Positions 21,918 to 33,561 of a DNA stretch of 64,000 nucleotides are shown here, in pieces; position 1 is the stretch's first letter; every line of letters begins with the position of its first letter. The stretch spans positions 131,934,518-131,998,517 of the forward strand of contig CM043968.1 of assembly GCA_014529385.2 (NCBI GenBank), read 5' to 3'. The notes beneath the pieces are model-generated. The model did not search any database, was not told where the DNA came from, and saw nothing but the letters and a program-made list of their open reading frames with translations. The translations under genes and the position numbers were made by a program. This stretch comes from Adiantum capillus-veneris (Eukaryota; Streptophyta; Polypodiopsida; Polypodiales; Pteridaceae).

Positions 21918-24052
21918 CACCATCATCATCTTCATTGCATCCGTTAATATGAGGTTGTGAGCAGAGCCAAGGTCAAACAAGATGAAGGCATCATGTTTCC
22001 TTATCTTTTTCCAAGCATAGGAGAGAGGTGATGCTTTGTAATGAGAATCCTCTTTTGGAGCTTTGATGGTGGAAGCTCTAGGAGTCTCAATGTGGGATTT
22101 CCTTTGGGACAAGAATGATAGCCATGTCCTTGCTCCCCACACAAAACACTTATGGTCCTTGCAAAAAGCTTAAAGCTCTTCGGGAGAGAATTTGTTTTTA
22201 TCTTTGTAAACTTCCTTCTCCTTGGACCGATTGTTGTTGTTGTTATTGAAACTGCCTTGGGAAGAATTTTGGGCTTTGGTTTTCCCCTTTACATCAATTT
22301 TATCTTTGTTTTCCATGGGCTTGACATTCCATCTAGACCCTTGTTGCAAACATGGTGTGGTGGATTACTTGGGTGATAGAAACAGACCATTGGGGGTTGA
22401 CATACTTGGTCATTTCTTTAGGTTACCTGGCACAAAATGGTTGCTTTTGCTCGGTGAAGTCTATCTTTTGGAAGATAGTATCCTTGAGATGTAAATCCCA
22501 AAAGTTGTCCACATATTTGTGAATAGACTCATGTGAGAGAAGCTTCAAAATGCGCGATTTGATAAGTACTTTGTCCTTTACATTGCTTGCAAGGAATTTC
22601 TTTATGATGGAAACTTAGAGTTTTCCATGTCTTTGGGGCTTTGCTGTTGCCACGAAGATTAGACCACCATTGACGAGACAATTTTTGGAAGTGCATAGCT
22701 ACATATTGTAGCCTTGAGGACTTTGTGAAGCCCTCGTCTTCAAGGGCCACATCAAATTGCTGGATGAAGGTCAATAATTTGTTGGTGGCACCAAAAGTGC
22801 CATCATAGGTGAGAAAAGAGATACTCTTTCCTACCTCTTTGAACTTCTTGAGCTTTTGTGACCTTTGCCATGCAGGGTATGATTTTCGATGTCCTCTCCT
22901 CTTATATTCTCTAGGAGAATAGCCACCCGGGGCGGTCACTTTTTAGAATGTGTATGATATCACGTGAATTAACCAGAGAGGATTATTAAAATACCAAAAT
23001 GTATAAAAATGTATACATACAGCGGGGGGTGGGGGTTTTTTAAATAGGCTCATAGTGTAAGTATAGTATGTATATTGGGGTATTATTAATTACCTCTTGA
23101 ACGCACGTGATATAGGGGTCTTTTGATAAGTGACTGCCCCGGGAATAGCCATAGCTTTCTTCAAAAGAGGAGGAAGGTGAAGAAGAAGGAGAAGAGGGTG
23201 ACCTCTTTCTTGATCTTTTCTTTCTTTGTTTCCTCTCTTCCCTTTTGGAGTGATGAGGAGAAGGACTGTGTGTTGACCTTTCCTCTTGGGAGGAGTTGGC
23301 GATCGTCTAGACCGTCGTCTTCATGGAGTCACATCTTTAGAGGAACTTAGGGATTCATCACTTTCTTGTTCTTTGGATTCCTCCTCTCGTATGGGAGAGT
23401 CTTCTTTTGGGGGTCTCATCAAGAGGCCTCCTAAGCTCTCTCTCCTCTTGGAGAGGAAGGGAAATTCGATAAGCACGAAGTTGTTGAGTATATTTGGCTT
23501 GCAAAGCAGGGTTGCCCATAGCTTGCTGCAACCTAGTAACAAGATAATTAATAAACATGGAGGCATCATCATTAGCACCTTCATGTGCAAAATCAAAGTT
23601 ATCAATGTTCATTCTACTCTCTTGGTTATTGACAACCATGCGAACTATACTTATCTGACTACTAAGTGTATTCTTTGGCAATTCAAAACCTTAGTTGCTA
23701 CTCCTCGTAGCCTTTGAAAATTAGCACTTAAGTATTTACACCCACGACTCAAATTGGTTAATTATAGAGAGTAGTAGGGTTGGGTCTATATTGCAGAATT
23801 GGCGAGGTCTAGCTCCTTTTGGACTTCTTATGGCTCAATAATGGTAAAGCCGTAGGAAAATCTAAAAAGACCCCATTATGAAGACCAAAGCTCCCGAGGT
23901 GTGCACCATATCCTACGTAGTGGGCTCAACAAAATCGTTAATAGATCCCTATCCCACTTAACCTAATATAATTAACAAAATCAACCATTAATACGATACT
24001 TAAGTACCTCTCTTCTTAAGCAAGAAAAGAGAAACCAATGCTTTGATACCAA
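21905..24052 (-). pseudogene. gag: Ty3/gypsy G4b: gag and protease start, decayed
   Basis: Minus strand. 23,681-23,321 matches the Gag N-terminus of the complete copy (VDNFDFAHE versus IDNFDFAHE; VTRLQQAMGNPALQ). 22,925-22,529 matches the Gag core (KLKKFKEVGKSISFLTYDG, FIQQFDVAL, QWWSNLRGN). A knuckle region in poor repair follows, and 22,142-21,906 reaches the protease (HDAFILFDLGSAHNLI, with DLG at the active-site triad). A 217-bp MITE splits Gag at 22,926-23,142. Stops and frame changes abound. A met-tRNA primer site, GCTTTGATACCAA in plus orientation, lies at 24,040-24,052 beside the LTR. The rest of Pol is missing. Confidence 0.85.
22917..23151. mobile_element. 217-bp Mutator-type MITE with 9-bp target duplication
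   Basis: The inserted DNA is 22,926-23,142. It is bracketed by the perfect 9-base direct repeat GAATAGCCA (22,917-22,925 and 23,143-23,151). Its ends are inverted repeats: CCCGGGGCGGTCACTT on the left and, read inward from the right, CCGGGGCAGTCACTTATC. It has no coding capacity. A 9-bp duplication with short to medium inverted ends is the mark of Mutator-like elements, so this is a non-autonomous derivative. The complete gypsy copy has no insertion at the matching place in Gag. Confidence 0.8.
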
Positions 24053-25477
24053 TGTAATGGAACTGGCCTATGAGCGAAGAGAATTAGAGTGAGAATTTTT
24101 GTGAGATTACTTTGAGAACATAGAGGGTGAACTTAATTAATGGTAGCAACATAAACATGGTACTTAATTAACTTGGTGTGAACAATACTTTTGCAAGAGA
24201 GAGTATTGGAGAACATGAAAATAGTTGAGGAATCGATTACCTGAAGCCGGTCCCCCCTCCAAAAGGAATTTTTATTTTAGATTCTCCCATCAAGAGAGAC
24301 TTGGTACAATACAATATTTGTGTTCCTTGTGACCTAGGTGATGTAATGAAGATGGAAAGCTTCATGCATTACGAGCATAACATAAACTTTGCAAAAAGCA
24401 TTAACTATCCCAAGCCTCAGTTCCAAGGCCTCAAACACCTTCGAAGGTGGAGAGAGCTACCGGGCAATGAGGGTAAGGAGGAAGGGGAAGAAGAATCATT
24501 CATAGGAGAAAGATATAATTTCTCACTTATCATCACTCTTCTTGCTTAGCATAGCATAATAGCATAGTAATGAAGATGAAGAAGATGTCAAGATTAAGCA
24601 TTGAATCATGGCTCTTGGTTGGATTTTGCATTCCATAGCCAAGAGTGTTGGTGTAGGCTCTCAACTTCTCAACAAGCTTGGAGAAGAAGATGGAGCTCTT
24701 GCACTTTTCACTTCACACAATGAGAGAGAGAGAGAGAGAGAGAGAGAGTATACCCCCTCTTATGCTTGGTCCACCCCTCTCTCCACTCTCTCTCTCTCTG
24801 TATTATTTAATCATATCATTTGGACATGTGTCCTCTTTTTCCTCTTTGAGAGAAAGAACTTAATTATTTATTTTATGCATCTGGATTCTCATTGGACCCT
24901 TTAAAGCCTATCCAATAGGATTCAAGCACATCATGAGGGCCACATGAGGAGGATCTTGACATGTGTGTTTTATGCTTCTTAAAATATCATGTTTGAATTG
25001 AACACTTCAAGCACCTTAGTCATTTAAGCATGAGAAGTTTTTATGCCTCTTGAGAGATTATGTTTGAATTGAACATTTCAAGAACCTTAATCATTTAAAC
25101 ATGAGAAGCACGTCAAGCTTCGGAAAGGTTCCCACAAACACCTTAAGCACCTTAGTTAGCAAGCACGACAAGCACCTCATGCTTGGGTAGGATTTCCACC
25201 TCAAGGTCAGCCCTAGCTTGCCTAAGGTCAAAGGACATTTTAACTTTTGGAGGTCTTTAATGAATCTAACCCTAAGGTATTTAAGGTCCATTAGGTAGCG
25301 TTCCTCTTTAGCATACCATCTCTCATTTGGACCCCTTTACCCTTGGCCCCATGTTGAGATAGATCCATAAGCATATGTCTATATTCTAACCCTTGTTCTT
25401 GTTTATTCTCCCACATTAAATGATTAGTTTAATATGAGAAAATCATTTGGATTGGTTAGATATTAGATTTTATGACA
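24053..25477 (-). repeat. 5' LTR of G4b (1425 bp)
   Basis: Ends are TGTAATGGAAC on the left and TTATGACA on the right in plus orientation. The left end abuts the primer-binding site, the right end a (CA)n run. It contains a (GA)n tract at 24,722-24,748 and repeats of a CTTAGTCATTTAAGCATGAGAAG type (25,010-25,180) that mirror those in the LTR at 20,519. Confidence 0.8.
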
Positions 25478-26660
25478 CACACACACACACATCCACACAC
25501 GGTCTTCTACACACAAGGTATTACCCAACATTTTACTCGCTGTCCTACATGTATGCTACCCATCTATCTTGGTTGTTCGTTGAACGAGGTTGGATCTCTG
25601 GCACACCCATGAATCGGACCCTTACACATCCATTCCAGGGGCTAATGCTGCGACCAATCAGGTAGGTAACAAAACCTTATACTGAGATAATTGGAACTTT
25701 TTTAATAATACATACATGGTGTATGTTTGGTATTATGACAACATTTGAATCGGGTTTCAAATCTTGAAAGATTAACTAGTATAAGGTATAATTTCCTTTA
25801 GGAAAGTATAAGGTATACTTTCCTATAGTAAATGTCTAGTTTTGATTATGGTACTCTATAATGAATTATCAAGAACATGATTCGAACACATTGGACATCT
25901 TATGGAATTGGTTCATATTTTTGGGCTCAAAGAGCAAAACTTTTGCTAAACTTTATACATATCTCTACCTGTATGTATTCTAGTAGTAATGGCTACTTGA
26001 CAGCTTATCATGAGTGGGTTGCTTACTTGTCGCAGTCAAGCTTCACACTTACGTTCACTATAATATCCTATGCAAATTGATCATATAACTCTAGCACCTT
26101 ATTCAAAAACTTGGTTTTGGGTATAGGAAGGACAAAAAGTAAGTTTTTACTAGGGTTTGTGGACATGCTAACTCGCATACTATGCTTATACAGTCTGCTA
26201 CATACACCATAAAGATATTATTGTTTTTTTTTGACAGGTTTCCTCTACTGCACACAAGTTGTGCTACCAATCTTTTTTTAACTCCCCTTTTGAGTGCCTG
26301 AATATGTCTTTATATAAATTAGCATCATGCTGCATGACCTACCAACTAGTTTGCGGCATCTATATACTCTAACCTATCTAGATGATAACGACCTCGTATA
26401 GAGATTGTTACCAGTCATTTTGTGGCAAAAAAATAGATTAAAAAAAAAAGGCTTGCTATAGGTTTGGGCCTATAATTTAGTTCGAGTACTGGATTGGCTT
26501 GATACTAATTTTGTAAAGATAAGCCTATTGAACTTATTTTTGACAATTTATTGCTTAAACCAATAGGATGTTAGCAAAAATTCATCGAAGTCTAGATCAG
26601 CAGAGCTAATGATTGTTTGAGTAATACAATGGGGAGAGGTTGGGTAATACAATGGAGGGA
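25478..26660. other. No gene recognised; a (CA)n tract and a perfect hairpin
   Basis: (CA)n at 25,474-25,500. At 25,801-25,823 a 10-base inverted repeat GGAAAGTATA..TATACTTTCC surrounds a 3-base loop. No coding frame is supported. Confidence 0.4.
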
Positions 26661-26665
26661 GATGG

Positions 26666-28256
26666 TGTAACATTAAATGGCCTAAAATCTTATGTGTAGC
26701 GGAAATTAGCATGAACATAGTGGGCATTTCATTAGAATAGATTCCTAATGAGAATTACAAGAGTGCTTGGGTGGAGAGAGCAACAAAAAGCATAACACCT
26801 AGTTAGATAGCATCGACAATACTTTCAAAAGAGAGAGCAATTAAGCTATTGACAACAGTTGAGGACCGGATTTGCATGGAGCCGGTCCCCCCTCCAAAAG
26901 GCTTTGTATTATGGTTTCTCCCATCAAGAGAGACATTGTACAATACAATTCTTTGTGTTCCTTCAAGACTAGCTAGTGCAATGAAGATGGAAGCTTCATA
27001 CACCAAGCAAAACACTTAATCAAACACAACTTGAATTATCCCCGTTCTCAGACCCAAGACCTCACACACCTTCGAAGATGGTGAGAGCTAGCAGGGTATG
27101 AGAGTAGATTGAGAAGAAAAAGAAGTATCTTACGAGAAAGATGTACATCTCCTCACATAATCACTCATATTAGCATAGCTTAGCTTAGTAATTAGCTTGG
27201 TAGAGAAGATGAGCATGCATTGAAGCTTGGCTCTTGGTTGGATTTGCATCCATATGCCAAGAGAGTGTTGATGTAGGCTTCTATCTCACAAGCTTGGAGT
27301 AGGTGATGAGCTCTCCATTAAAGCTTGGGAGGAGATAGAGTATTCTTCCTTCACACATGGTCAAGTGTGAGTGTATGTGTGTCAATGCCAAGCAAAAATC
27401 AGCCCCCCCTCTCTCTTGGGCGAGCCCTAGCTGCTAAATAGGTCTGGCTTTTGCCTCATTGGACCTCCCCAGGTCAAGCCAATAGTAATTAAGCAGCATA
27501 AGTGATAGCCTTCTGACATGTGTCCCCCTTTCCCCTTTTGTGAGAGCTTTAGGTAATTAAATAATTAAACTAAACTCTCATTGGACCCCTTTGCCTCTTG
27601 GCGAATAGGAATCAGGCAAGCCATGGGGCTCCTGAATGCTCATTGGACCCCTTGGGAGACTGCCCAATAGTCTTCTAGGAGACTGAATTCTCATTGGTTT
27701 CTTTTATTAAATGTTTTTAAATTAATTAAACTAGATTTACTCTAGCTTAATTCTCATTGGTCCACTTCAAGGGTCTTCCAATAGGAATTTGGCACACCTT
27801 GTGGGCATCTGGCCTAGGGAGCTGACATGTGTCCCTCATTCCCTTTGTGTAAAGGGAGCCTGTGTGTGTGTGTGTGGCTTTCTCTCTCATCCCCTAGCTT
27901 TGGGGCTCGCCCCCTCCCATGTAGGGATGTGCAAAGACTTTTTAGGGCACACACTAAGCATCCAATTTTCCCTAGGGTTGACCTTTGGACACAACCTTTG
28001 AATTTTGGAACCTTAGCATTTTGGAAGTCTTAATGGGCTGAACCTTAGTGTCTTTTTGGCCCATTGTTTCACATGGCTCTTTTGCAGATGGCCCCCCCTT
28101 TGGATCCCTATTTTCCCTCCTTTGGATCCCTACTGTGGCCGGTCTGCTAGCTTAACCAATATTCTAGCTTTTTCTCCCTTGGCACTTCCCCACATTAAAT
28201 GATCAGTTTAATATGAGAAAATCATTTAGGAGAATTAGATATTGATTATTATGACA
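26666..28256 (-). repeat. 3' LTR of the complete gypsy
   Basis: 1591 bp, TGTAACATTAAATGG...ATTATGACA in plus orientation. ORFs repeated at the same place in both LTRs (for example 26,803-27,015 and 34,116-34,328) simply reflect LTR identity. Confidence 0.95.
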
Positions 28257-28273
28257 TTACCTCTCTCTTGAAA
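28257..28273 (-). promoter_or_regulatory. Polypurine tract
   Basis: The minus strand reads TTTCAAGAGAGAGGTAA directly before the 3' LTR. The same string precedes the LTR of G4a at 20,502-20,518. It would prime plus-strand DNA synthesis. Confidence 0.85.
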
Positions 28274-28613
28274 TCATAGTCGTCCTCGACTATGGTGTAG
28301 AGAAGATAAAGCATATGCATGAGTCCTTTTCTTAGCGGGTAGAGGATCCCTATGTTACCCTACGACATCATTCCATAATGGATGACTAGTCCATTTGGCG
28401 CTTGAGAGCCTGAGGCTGCCGCAAGCATGTCTGCACATTAGTCCTATCAGTCTTCCATAGTAGAGTGACAAGCTCTACTTGGTGTTTGGGAGACGTCGTC
28501 TCCGCAAACTTGATCTAAGCATGCATACTACTTCATTTTTGTGCACAAATAAAGAAAAAGAGAGTCTTATAAGACAAAAATTTTTGTTCATTTTTAACAT
28601 TTTGTACATTTGC

Positions 28614-31600
28614 TTACTCTTGGGAAGCATTGTAAGCATTGACAAGGTTTAGGTTATCCTTTAATTGTATGCCTTGCATCCATCTAGCATCTTCAAAAGG
28701 ATAATTCTTAAACTTAATAAGATATCGTCGGATAGTCTTACCGCCTCTTAATACCTTGTCTTCATGTCGGAGAATGGACTCGGGCTGCAGCACCTCCTCG
28801 TGGTCCTCGATCTCCGGTGGATCTTCAATAGTTGGTTCTTGAGGTGGCTCTCCTTTGTAAGGCTTTAATAGGCTCACATGAAAAGCATTGTGTATGAGCC
28901 AATGATTGGGCAACTTAAGTTGATAGGCCATCTCATTGATTGGCCTAAGAATCTGGAAGGGACCATAATACCTTTTTGCTAGTTTAGCATAGTACTTTTG
29001 GTGGCCCGTAGGATTCTTTCCCGTCGTGTGCCTTAATCGAGCCTTGGGAAACTTTAACAAGACCCAATCGTTTTCTTTAAAGGCTTGGGCTCTTCTGTGC
29101 TTGTCAGCAGCAGCCTTTTGCCTTTGCTGTGAGATAGAGATAGCATCCTTAATCTTTTGGAAAGATTCTTGTAGGTCTCGGCTATACTCATCTGCAGCGA
29201 AGATCTTCCCATGTACCTTAAGTAGCAAGGGACTTTTTGATCTTCCCTCAATTACCTTGAAAGGTGCTTTTCCTGTGGAAGTATGTACAGTGTTATTGTA
29301 AGCATACTCTACTAAGGGTAAGTACTTCTCCCATTGGGATCTTTGATCTACTTCCATTACATAGGCTTTTAGTAGATCAAGAATGGTTAGGTTAGCTATT
29401 TCACTTTGGCCATCAGTTTGTGGATGATAGGCCGAAGAGAAGTTTAGCCTTGTTCCTAAATTCTCAAAGAGACCCTTCCAGAAATTACTGGTCATTCTAG
29501 GATCTCTATCCGACACTATGGACATTGGCAAGCCATGGTACTTGAAAATTTGTGAAATGAAGAGGGTTGCCATTTGATGGGCTTTGATAGTCTTTTTGAC
29601 AGGTATAAAATGAGCTTGTTTACTAAACCTGTCTACTATCGTCCATATTCCCGTATTCCCATGGATAGACTTAGGCAATCCAAAGATAAAATCCATGGAT
29701 ATGCTCTCCCACGGTGAATTAGGGATTGGCAAGGGTTGAAGCAATCCAAGTTGCTTCCCTCTATCAAATTTTGTCTTTTGACATACCACACATTTGGAAA
29801 CATACTCGTGTATGTTCACTTTCATGGTAGGCCAATAGAAATATGTTTCAATTCCCTTTAGGGTAGACTGAATCCCTCTATGCCCCGCATATGGGGGAGC
29901 ATGAGATTCATACATTACTTTCTCACGTAGTGAGTTAGTAACGCATAGTCTATTGCCATAGAGAAGATAACCATCTTGTAAAGTAAATGGTTCTTCTTTC
30001 TTCCCTAATGCAAGGGCTGAAATCACATCTCTAAAATCGGGATCAATAGCATACTCATCTATCATTGAAGATAGATCATTGTGAGTTGCTATGGAAACCG
30101 CATTCACTCTCGGTCGTCTTGAGAGTGCATCGGCTACTTGATTATGCTTGCCAGCAATGTGAGCAATATGAAAATGAAATTGCGAAAGGAAATTTGCCCA
30201 CCTCATTTGTTTGTCGGAAAGCTTGGTCTGCGTCATGAAGTACTTAAGACTTTGGTGATCCGTTCGCAGAATGAAAGGAGTCCCCAATAAATAGTGCTTC
30301 CATGAGTCTAAGGCATGTAGAACTGCAAGGAGTTCTTTTTCGTATATGCCTAGAGCTTGCTCAACAGGGTCGAGCCTTCGACTCTCATAGCCTATGGCAT
30401 GCCCTTCTTGGAGCAGAACAGCCCCAAGGCAATCACCACAAGCATCACATTGGACCTCAAATGGTTTTGAGAGATCCGGTAGTGTAAGCACAGGTTGAGA
30501 GATAAGCTTTTCTTTAAGCTTTTCGAAAGCATTGTTCTCTTTAGCAGACCACGTATACCTAACATTTTTCTTTGTTAGGTCATGTAATGGTCCCGCAATT
30601 TGTGAGAACTTTTCTATGAAGCGTCTATAGTATGCACACATACCTATAAAGCTTCTTAGTTCATGAAGATTCCTTGGTTTAGGCCATCCTTTTATTACCT
30701 CTAACTTGGAAGGATCCATTTGGATTCCATCTTGAGAGATAATGTGAGCTAAATATTGAATCTCTTGAAAGAAAAATTCACTTTTCTTTCGATTAACATA
30801 AAGTTTATTCTCTCTTAAAACTTGAAATATTACCTGGAGGTGTTGCTTGTGTTCCTCCAATGAATTAGAGTAGATGATAATATCATCAAAGAACACTCCA
30901 GTGAAGGTTCGATGAGGCCTGAACAGCTTCTCCATCAAGCGGTTAAATGTGGCTGGTGCATTAGTCAAGCCAAAAGGCATGACAATGTATTCGTAAAGAC
31001 CAAATGTAGTACGAAATGCGGTCTTTACAATGTCTTGATCAACTATCCTTATTTGATGATAGCCACTTTTTAGGTCAATCCTACTGAAGTAGGTCGATCC
31101 TTGTAGCTTATCAAATAGGTCTTCTACCCGTGGAACGGGAAACCTATTCTTGATAGTGATTCTATTTAGTTCTCTATAGTTGACACACATACGATATGTG
31201 CCGTCTTTCTTTTGCACTAATAGCACAGGTGAGCAAAATGGAGATGAGCTAGGCCTAACCATGCCCTTCTCAACTAACTCATGCACTTGCCGCATAATCT
31301 CCTCTTGTTGAGCTTGAGAAACTCTATAAGGAGGTTTGTTAGGCGGTGAACTTCCTGGAAGAAGTTCAATTGCATGGTCTTCATTACCTCGTTTAGGAGG
31401 TAGCTCACAAGGGATGTCGTCAATAAAGACATCTTGAAACCCCTTGAGAAAATTGGATAACTCTAATTCCTTTTGGTTGCTTTTATTTTCTTTTGCTAAA
31501 GCATTAGGTTCATTTTGAGAATCTTTAACAAAAATCATGTACACGGAAATAGAGCTCTTTATTGACTTGTTGAAAGCTGGTGTATGTACAATGGGGATGG

Positions 31601-33071
31601 TGTTACCCATCTCCTTAGCATCTATATACATGTCCTTTTCCCTGAACTTAAAGGAGATTCTCCTTTCAGGAAATTTAACATGGGCAGCCAGGCGGTCAAA
31701 CCATGGTGCCCCTAGGATTACATCCTCATGCTTGAGAGGAGAGATAAAAAAGTCCTCTTTGTCCACATAGCCTTGGACATGAAGCCTCAATTTCCCGATT
31801 AAGGGAGTGACTGAAGCTTCTTGCCCCTTGAAGGCACTGTCTGCGGGTAGGATATCTCCCATCTCGTAGGATTGTATGCCTAGCTTGGTGGCTAACTCCA
31901 TAGATATGAAATTGTGAGTAGAACCAGGGTCAAAGAGAATAAAAGCATCATGTTCTCTTACCTTTCCCCAAGCATGGCATAGAGGAGATCCTTTGTGGTG
32001 AGTTTGATGAATCTCCTCCTCTTGGATTTCAACCAAAGAAGCTCTAGGAGGATCTTGGCGGTTGTTCTTTTGGGGACAAGCGCGGTACGCATGCCCTTGT
32101 TCGCCGCACTTGAAACACCGGTTATCTTTACGATAACGCTCAAGCTCTTCAGGAGAGAGTTTATTCTTTCCTTTGTAAACTCCCTTCTCTTTAGCTTTGT
32201 TGGAATTGCCCTTAGGAGACTTTTGGACATTGTCCTTCCCCTTAGGCTCATTGGAACCCTTGTTTTCCGGGGGCTTATTATTTCTTTTACCCCCCGTTTG
32301 GAAATTGATTCGCGAGGCCACCATAGTATGGTGTATTACCGCCGATATGGTACGTGGCCTTTGGGAGTTGACATACTCCGCCATTTCTTCGGTTAAGCCC
32401 GCACAAAATTGTTGCTTTTGCTCTCCAAAATCCAACTTTTTGAAGACAGTGGCTTTGAGTTGTAGGTCCCAAAACTTGTCTACATATTTGTGGATGGATT
32501 CATTGGGAGAAAGCTTTAAGCTTCGCCATTCGGTGAGTACTTTGTCTTTGGCATCGGTGGCCAAAAACTGCTTCATAATGGAAGCTCTTAAAGCCTTCCA
32601 TGTTCGTGGAGCTTCACCGTTGGCTCGTAGGCTAGACCACCATTGTCTGGCGGACTTTTGAAAGTGCATAGCTACATGGCGTAGCTTAGAGGACTCCGTG
32701 AAGCCCTCATCTCCAAACGCCGCATCGAATTGCTGGATAAAGGCCAAAACTTTGTCTGTAGCACCGAAGGTGCCATCATAGGTAAGGAAAGAGATGCTCT
32801 TCCCTCCCTCTTTGAATTTCTTCAGCTTGGACGACCTCTTCCATGCGGCATAGGATTTTCTATGGCCTCTTCTTTTTGATGGTTCAAAAGTTGCACCATC
32901 ACTTTCTTCAGAAGATGAAGAATTTGAAGAAGGTGGAGAAGAGGGTGACCTCTTTCTCGCCTTTTTCTTGTCTTGATCTTTGTCGTCTTCACCATAGCTT
33001 TCATAAGAGGAAGAGGATGAAGAAGATGGAGAAGAGGGTGTCCTCTTTCTCCCTTTTTCTTCTCTTGCTTT
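28614..33071 (-). CDS. gag-pol: Gag-Pol polyprotein of the complete gypsy, open for about 1485 codons
   Basis: Residues are numbered from the codon at 32,747, after which 1377 codons remain. Gag core 1-200; zinc knuckle CFKCGEQGHAYRAC about 211; protease LFDPGSTHNFIS about 271 (DPG where most relatives have DSG) with ILGAPW about 344; reverse transcriptase about 490-660 with VFFDDIIIYS about 618; RNase H with QCDACGDCLGAVL about 766, YEKELLAV about 801, RTDHQSLKYF about 828 and VADALSR about 872; integrase HHCC finger (AGHRG, CVVCQ) about 954-989 and catalytic D1019, D1080, E1096; GPF linker; chromodomain-like end YLIKFKNYPFEDARWM about 1342. All catalytic positions I can check are present. 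The frame is open upstream to 33,071 through a serine- and lysine-rich linker but has no ATG there. The Gag N-terminus is in another frame (next entry), so translation of this copy as it stands is doubtful. Confidence 0.95.
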   Translation of the reverse strand, partial: KAREEKGRKRTPSSPSSSSSSSYESYGEDDKDQDKKKARKRSPSSPPSSNSSSSEESDGATFEPSKRRGHRKSYAAWKRSSKLKKFKEGGKSISFLTYDGTFGATDKVLAFIQQFDAAFGDEGFTESSKLRHVAMHFQKSARQWWSSLRANGEAPRTWKALRASIMKQFLATDAKDKVLTEWRSLKLSPNESIHKYVDKFWDLQLKATVFKKLDFGEQKQQFCAGLTEEMAEYVNSQRPRTISAVIHHTMVASRINFQTGGKRNNKPPENKGSNEPKGKDNVQKSPKGNSNKAKEKGVYKGKNKLSPEELERYRKDNRCFKCGEQGHAYRACPQKNNRQDPPRASLVEIQEEEIHQTHHKGSPLCHAWGKVREHDAFILFDPGSTHNFISMELATKLGIQSYEMGDILPADSAFKGQEASVTPLIGKLRLHVQGYVDKEDFFISPLKHEDVILGAPWFDRLAAHVKFPERRISFKFREKDMYIDAKEMGNTIPIVHTPAFNKSIKSSISVYMIFVKDSQNEPNALAKENKSNQKELELSNFLKGFQDVFIDDIPCELPPKRGNEDHAIELLPGSSPPNKPPYRVSQAQQEEIMRQVHELVEKGMVRPSSSPFCSPVLLVQKKDGTYRMCVNYRELNRITIKNRFPVPRVEDLFDKLQGSTYFSRIDLKSGYHQIRIVDQDIVKTAFRTTFGLYEYIVMPFGLTNAPATFNRLMEKLFRPHRTFTGVFFDDIIIYSNSLEEHKQHLQVIFQVLRENKLYVNRKKSEFFFQEIQYLAHIISQDGIQMDPSKLEVIKGWPKPRNLHELRSFIGMCAYYRRFIEKFSQIAGPLHDLTKKNVRYTWSAKENNAFEKLKEKLISQPVLTLPDLSKPFEVQCDACGDCLGAVLLQEGHAIGYESRRLDPVEQALGIYEKELLAVLHALDSWKHYLLGTPFILRTDHQSLKYFMTQTKLSDKQMRWANFLSQFHFHIAHIAGKHNQVADALSRRPRVNAVSIATHNDLSSMIDEYAIDPDFRDVISALALGKKEEPFTLQDGYLLYGNRLCVTNSLREKVMYESHAPPYAGHRGIQSTLKGIETYFYWPTMKVNIHEYVSKCVVCQKTKFDRGKQLGLLQPLPIPNSPWESISMDFIFGLPKSIHGNTGIWTIVDRFSKQAHFIPVKKTIKAHQMATLFISQIFKYHGLPMSIVSDRDPRMTSNFWKGLFENLGTRLNFSSAYHPQTDGQSEIANLTILDLLKAYVMEVDQRSQWEKYLPLVEYAYNNTVHTSTGKAPFKVIEGRSKSPLLLKVHGKIFAADEYSRDLQESFQKIKDAISISQQRQKAAADKHRRAQAFKENDWVLLKFPKARLRHTTGKNPTGHQKYYAKLAKRYYGPFQILRPINEMAYQLKLPNHWLIHNAFHVSLLKPYKGEPPQEPTIEDPPEIEDHEEVLQPESILRHEDKVLRGGKTIRRYLIKFKNYPFEDARWMQGIQLKDNLNLVNAYNASQE

Positions 33072-33561
33072 TTATCATCCCTCTTTGAATTATGGCGTGG
33101 AGAAGAGTGTGATGGTCTTCTCCGCTTTGGTGGTGATGGAGAGCGTTTAGCCCGCCGTCTTCGTGGAGCCATCTCCGCCGAGGTGGCGGGAGACTCGCTT
33201 CTTTCTCGTTCCTTCGGTGGGGCTCTTGAGTTCTCCTTTGGGAAGGAGATGCATCATCAAGAAGTAAGTTCTTGAGCCCTTCATATGGATTCTCTTCTTC
33301 TTCCCAAATCGGAGAGAGACCTCTTTTGGTAGTCTCACAAGGAGGCTTCCTAGGTGTTCTCTCGTCATGGTGATGAGCTTGGAGAATCCCGTGAGCACGG
33401 AGCTGCCGTTGCACTTCACTTTGGAGAGATGGATTGCCCATGGCTTGTTGAAGCCTAGAAACAAGATAGTTAACAAGCATTGAAGCATCATTAGTAGCTT
33501 GCTCATGAGCAAAATCAAAGTTATCAACATTAATTTCACTCTCTTTACTATTGTCATCCAT
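33001..33561 (-). pseudogene. gag: Gag N-terminus of the complete gypsy, out of frame with Gag-Pol
   Basis: The ATG at 33,561 starts MDDNSKESEINVDNFDFAHEQ and the frame gives LVSRLQQAMGNPSLQS, matched by G4b at 23,681-23,321. Further on, a basic, SR-like stretch (APRRRRAKRSPSPPKRRRPS) reads in a second frame (33,172 leftward). The Gag core reads in a third, so two small indels separate start and core. The shift could be damage or, less likely, recoding. Comparison with other family copies would settle it. Confidence 0.7.

Noticed and set aside
26803-27015. Identical 70-codon ORFs at 26,803 and 34,116, and others at 27,789/35,102
   Set aside because: Same position in the two LTRs of one element; identity comes from LTR duplication, not coding.
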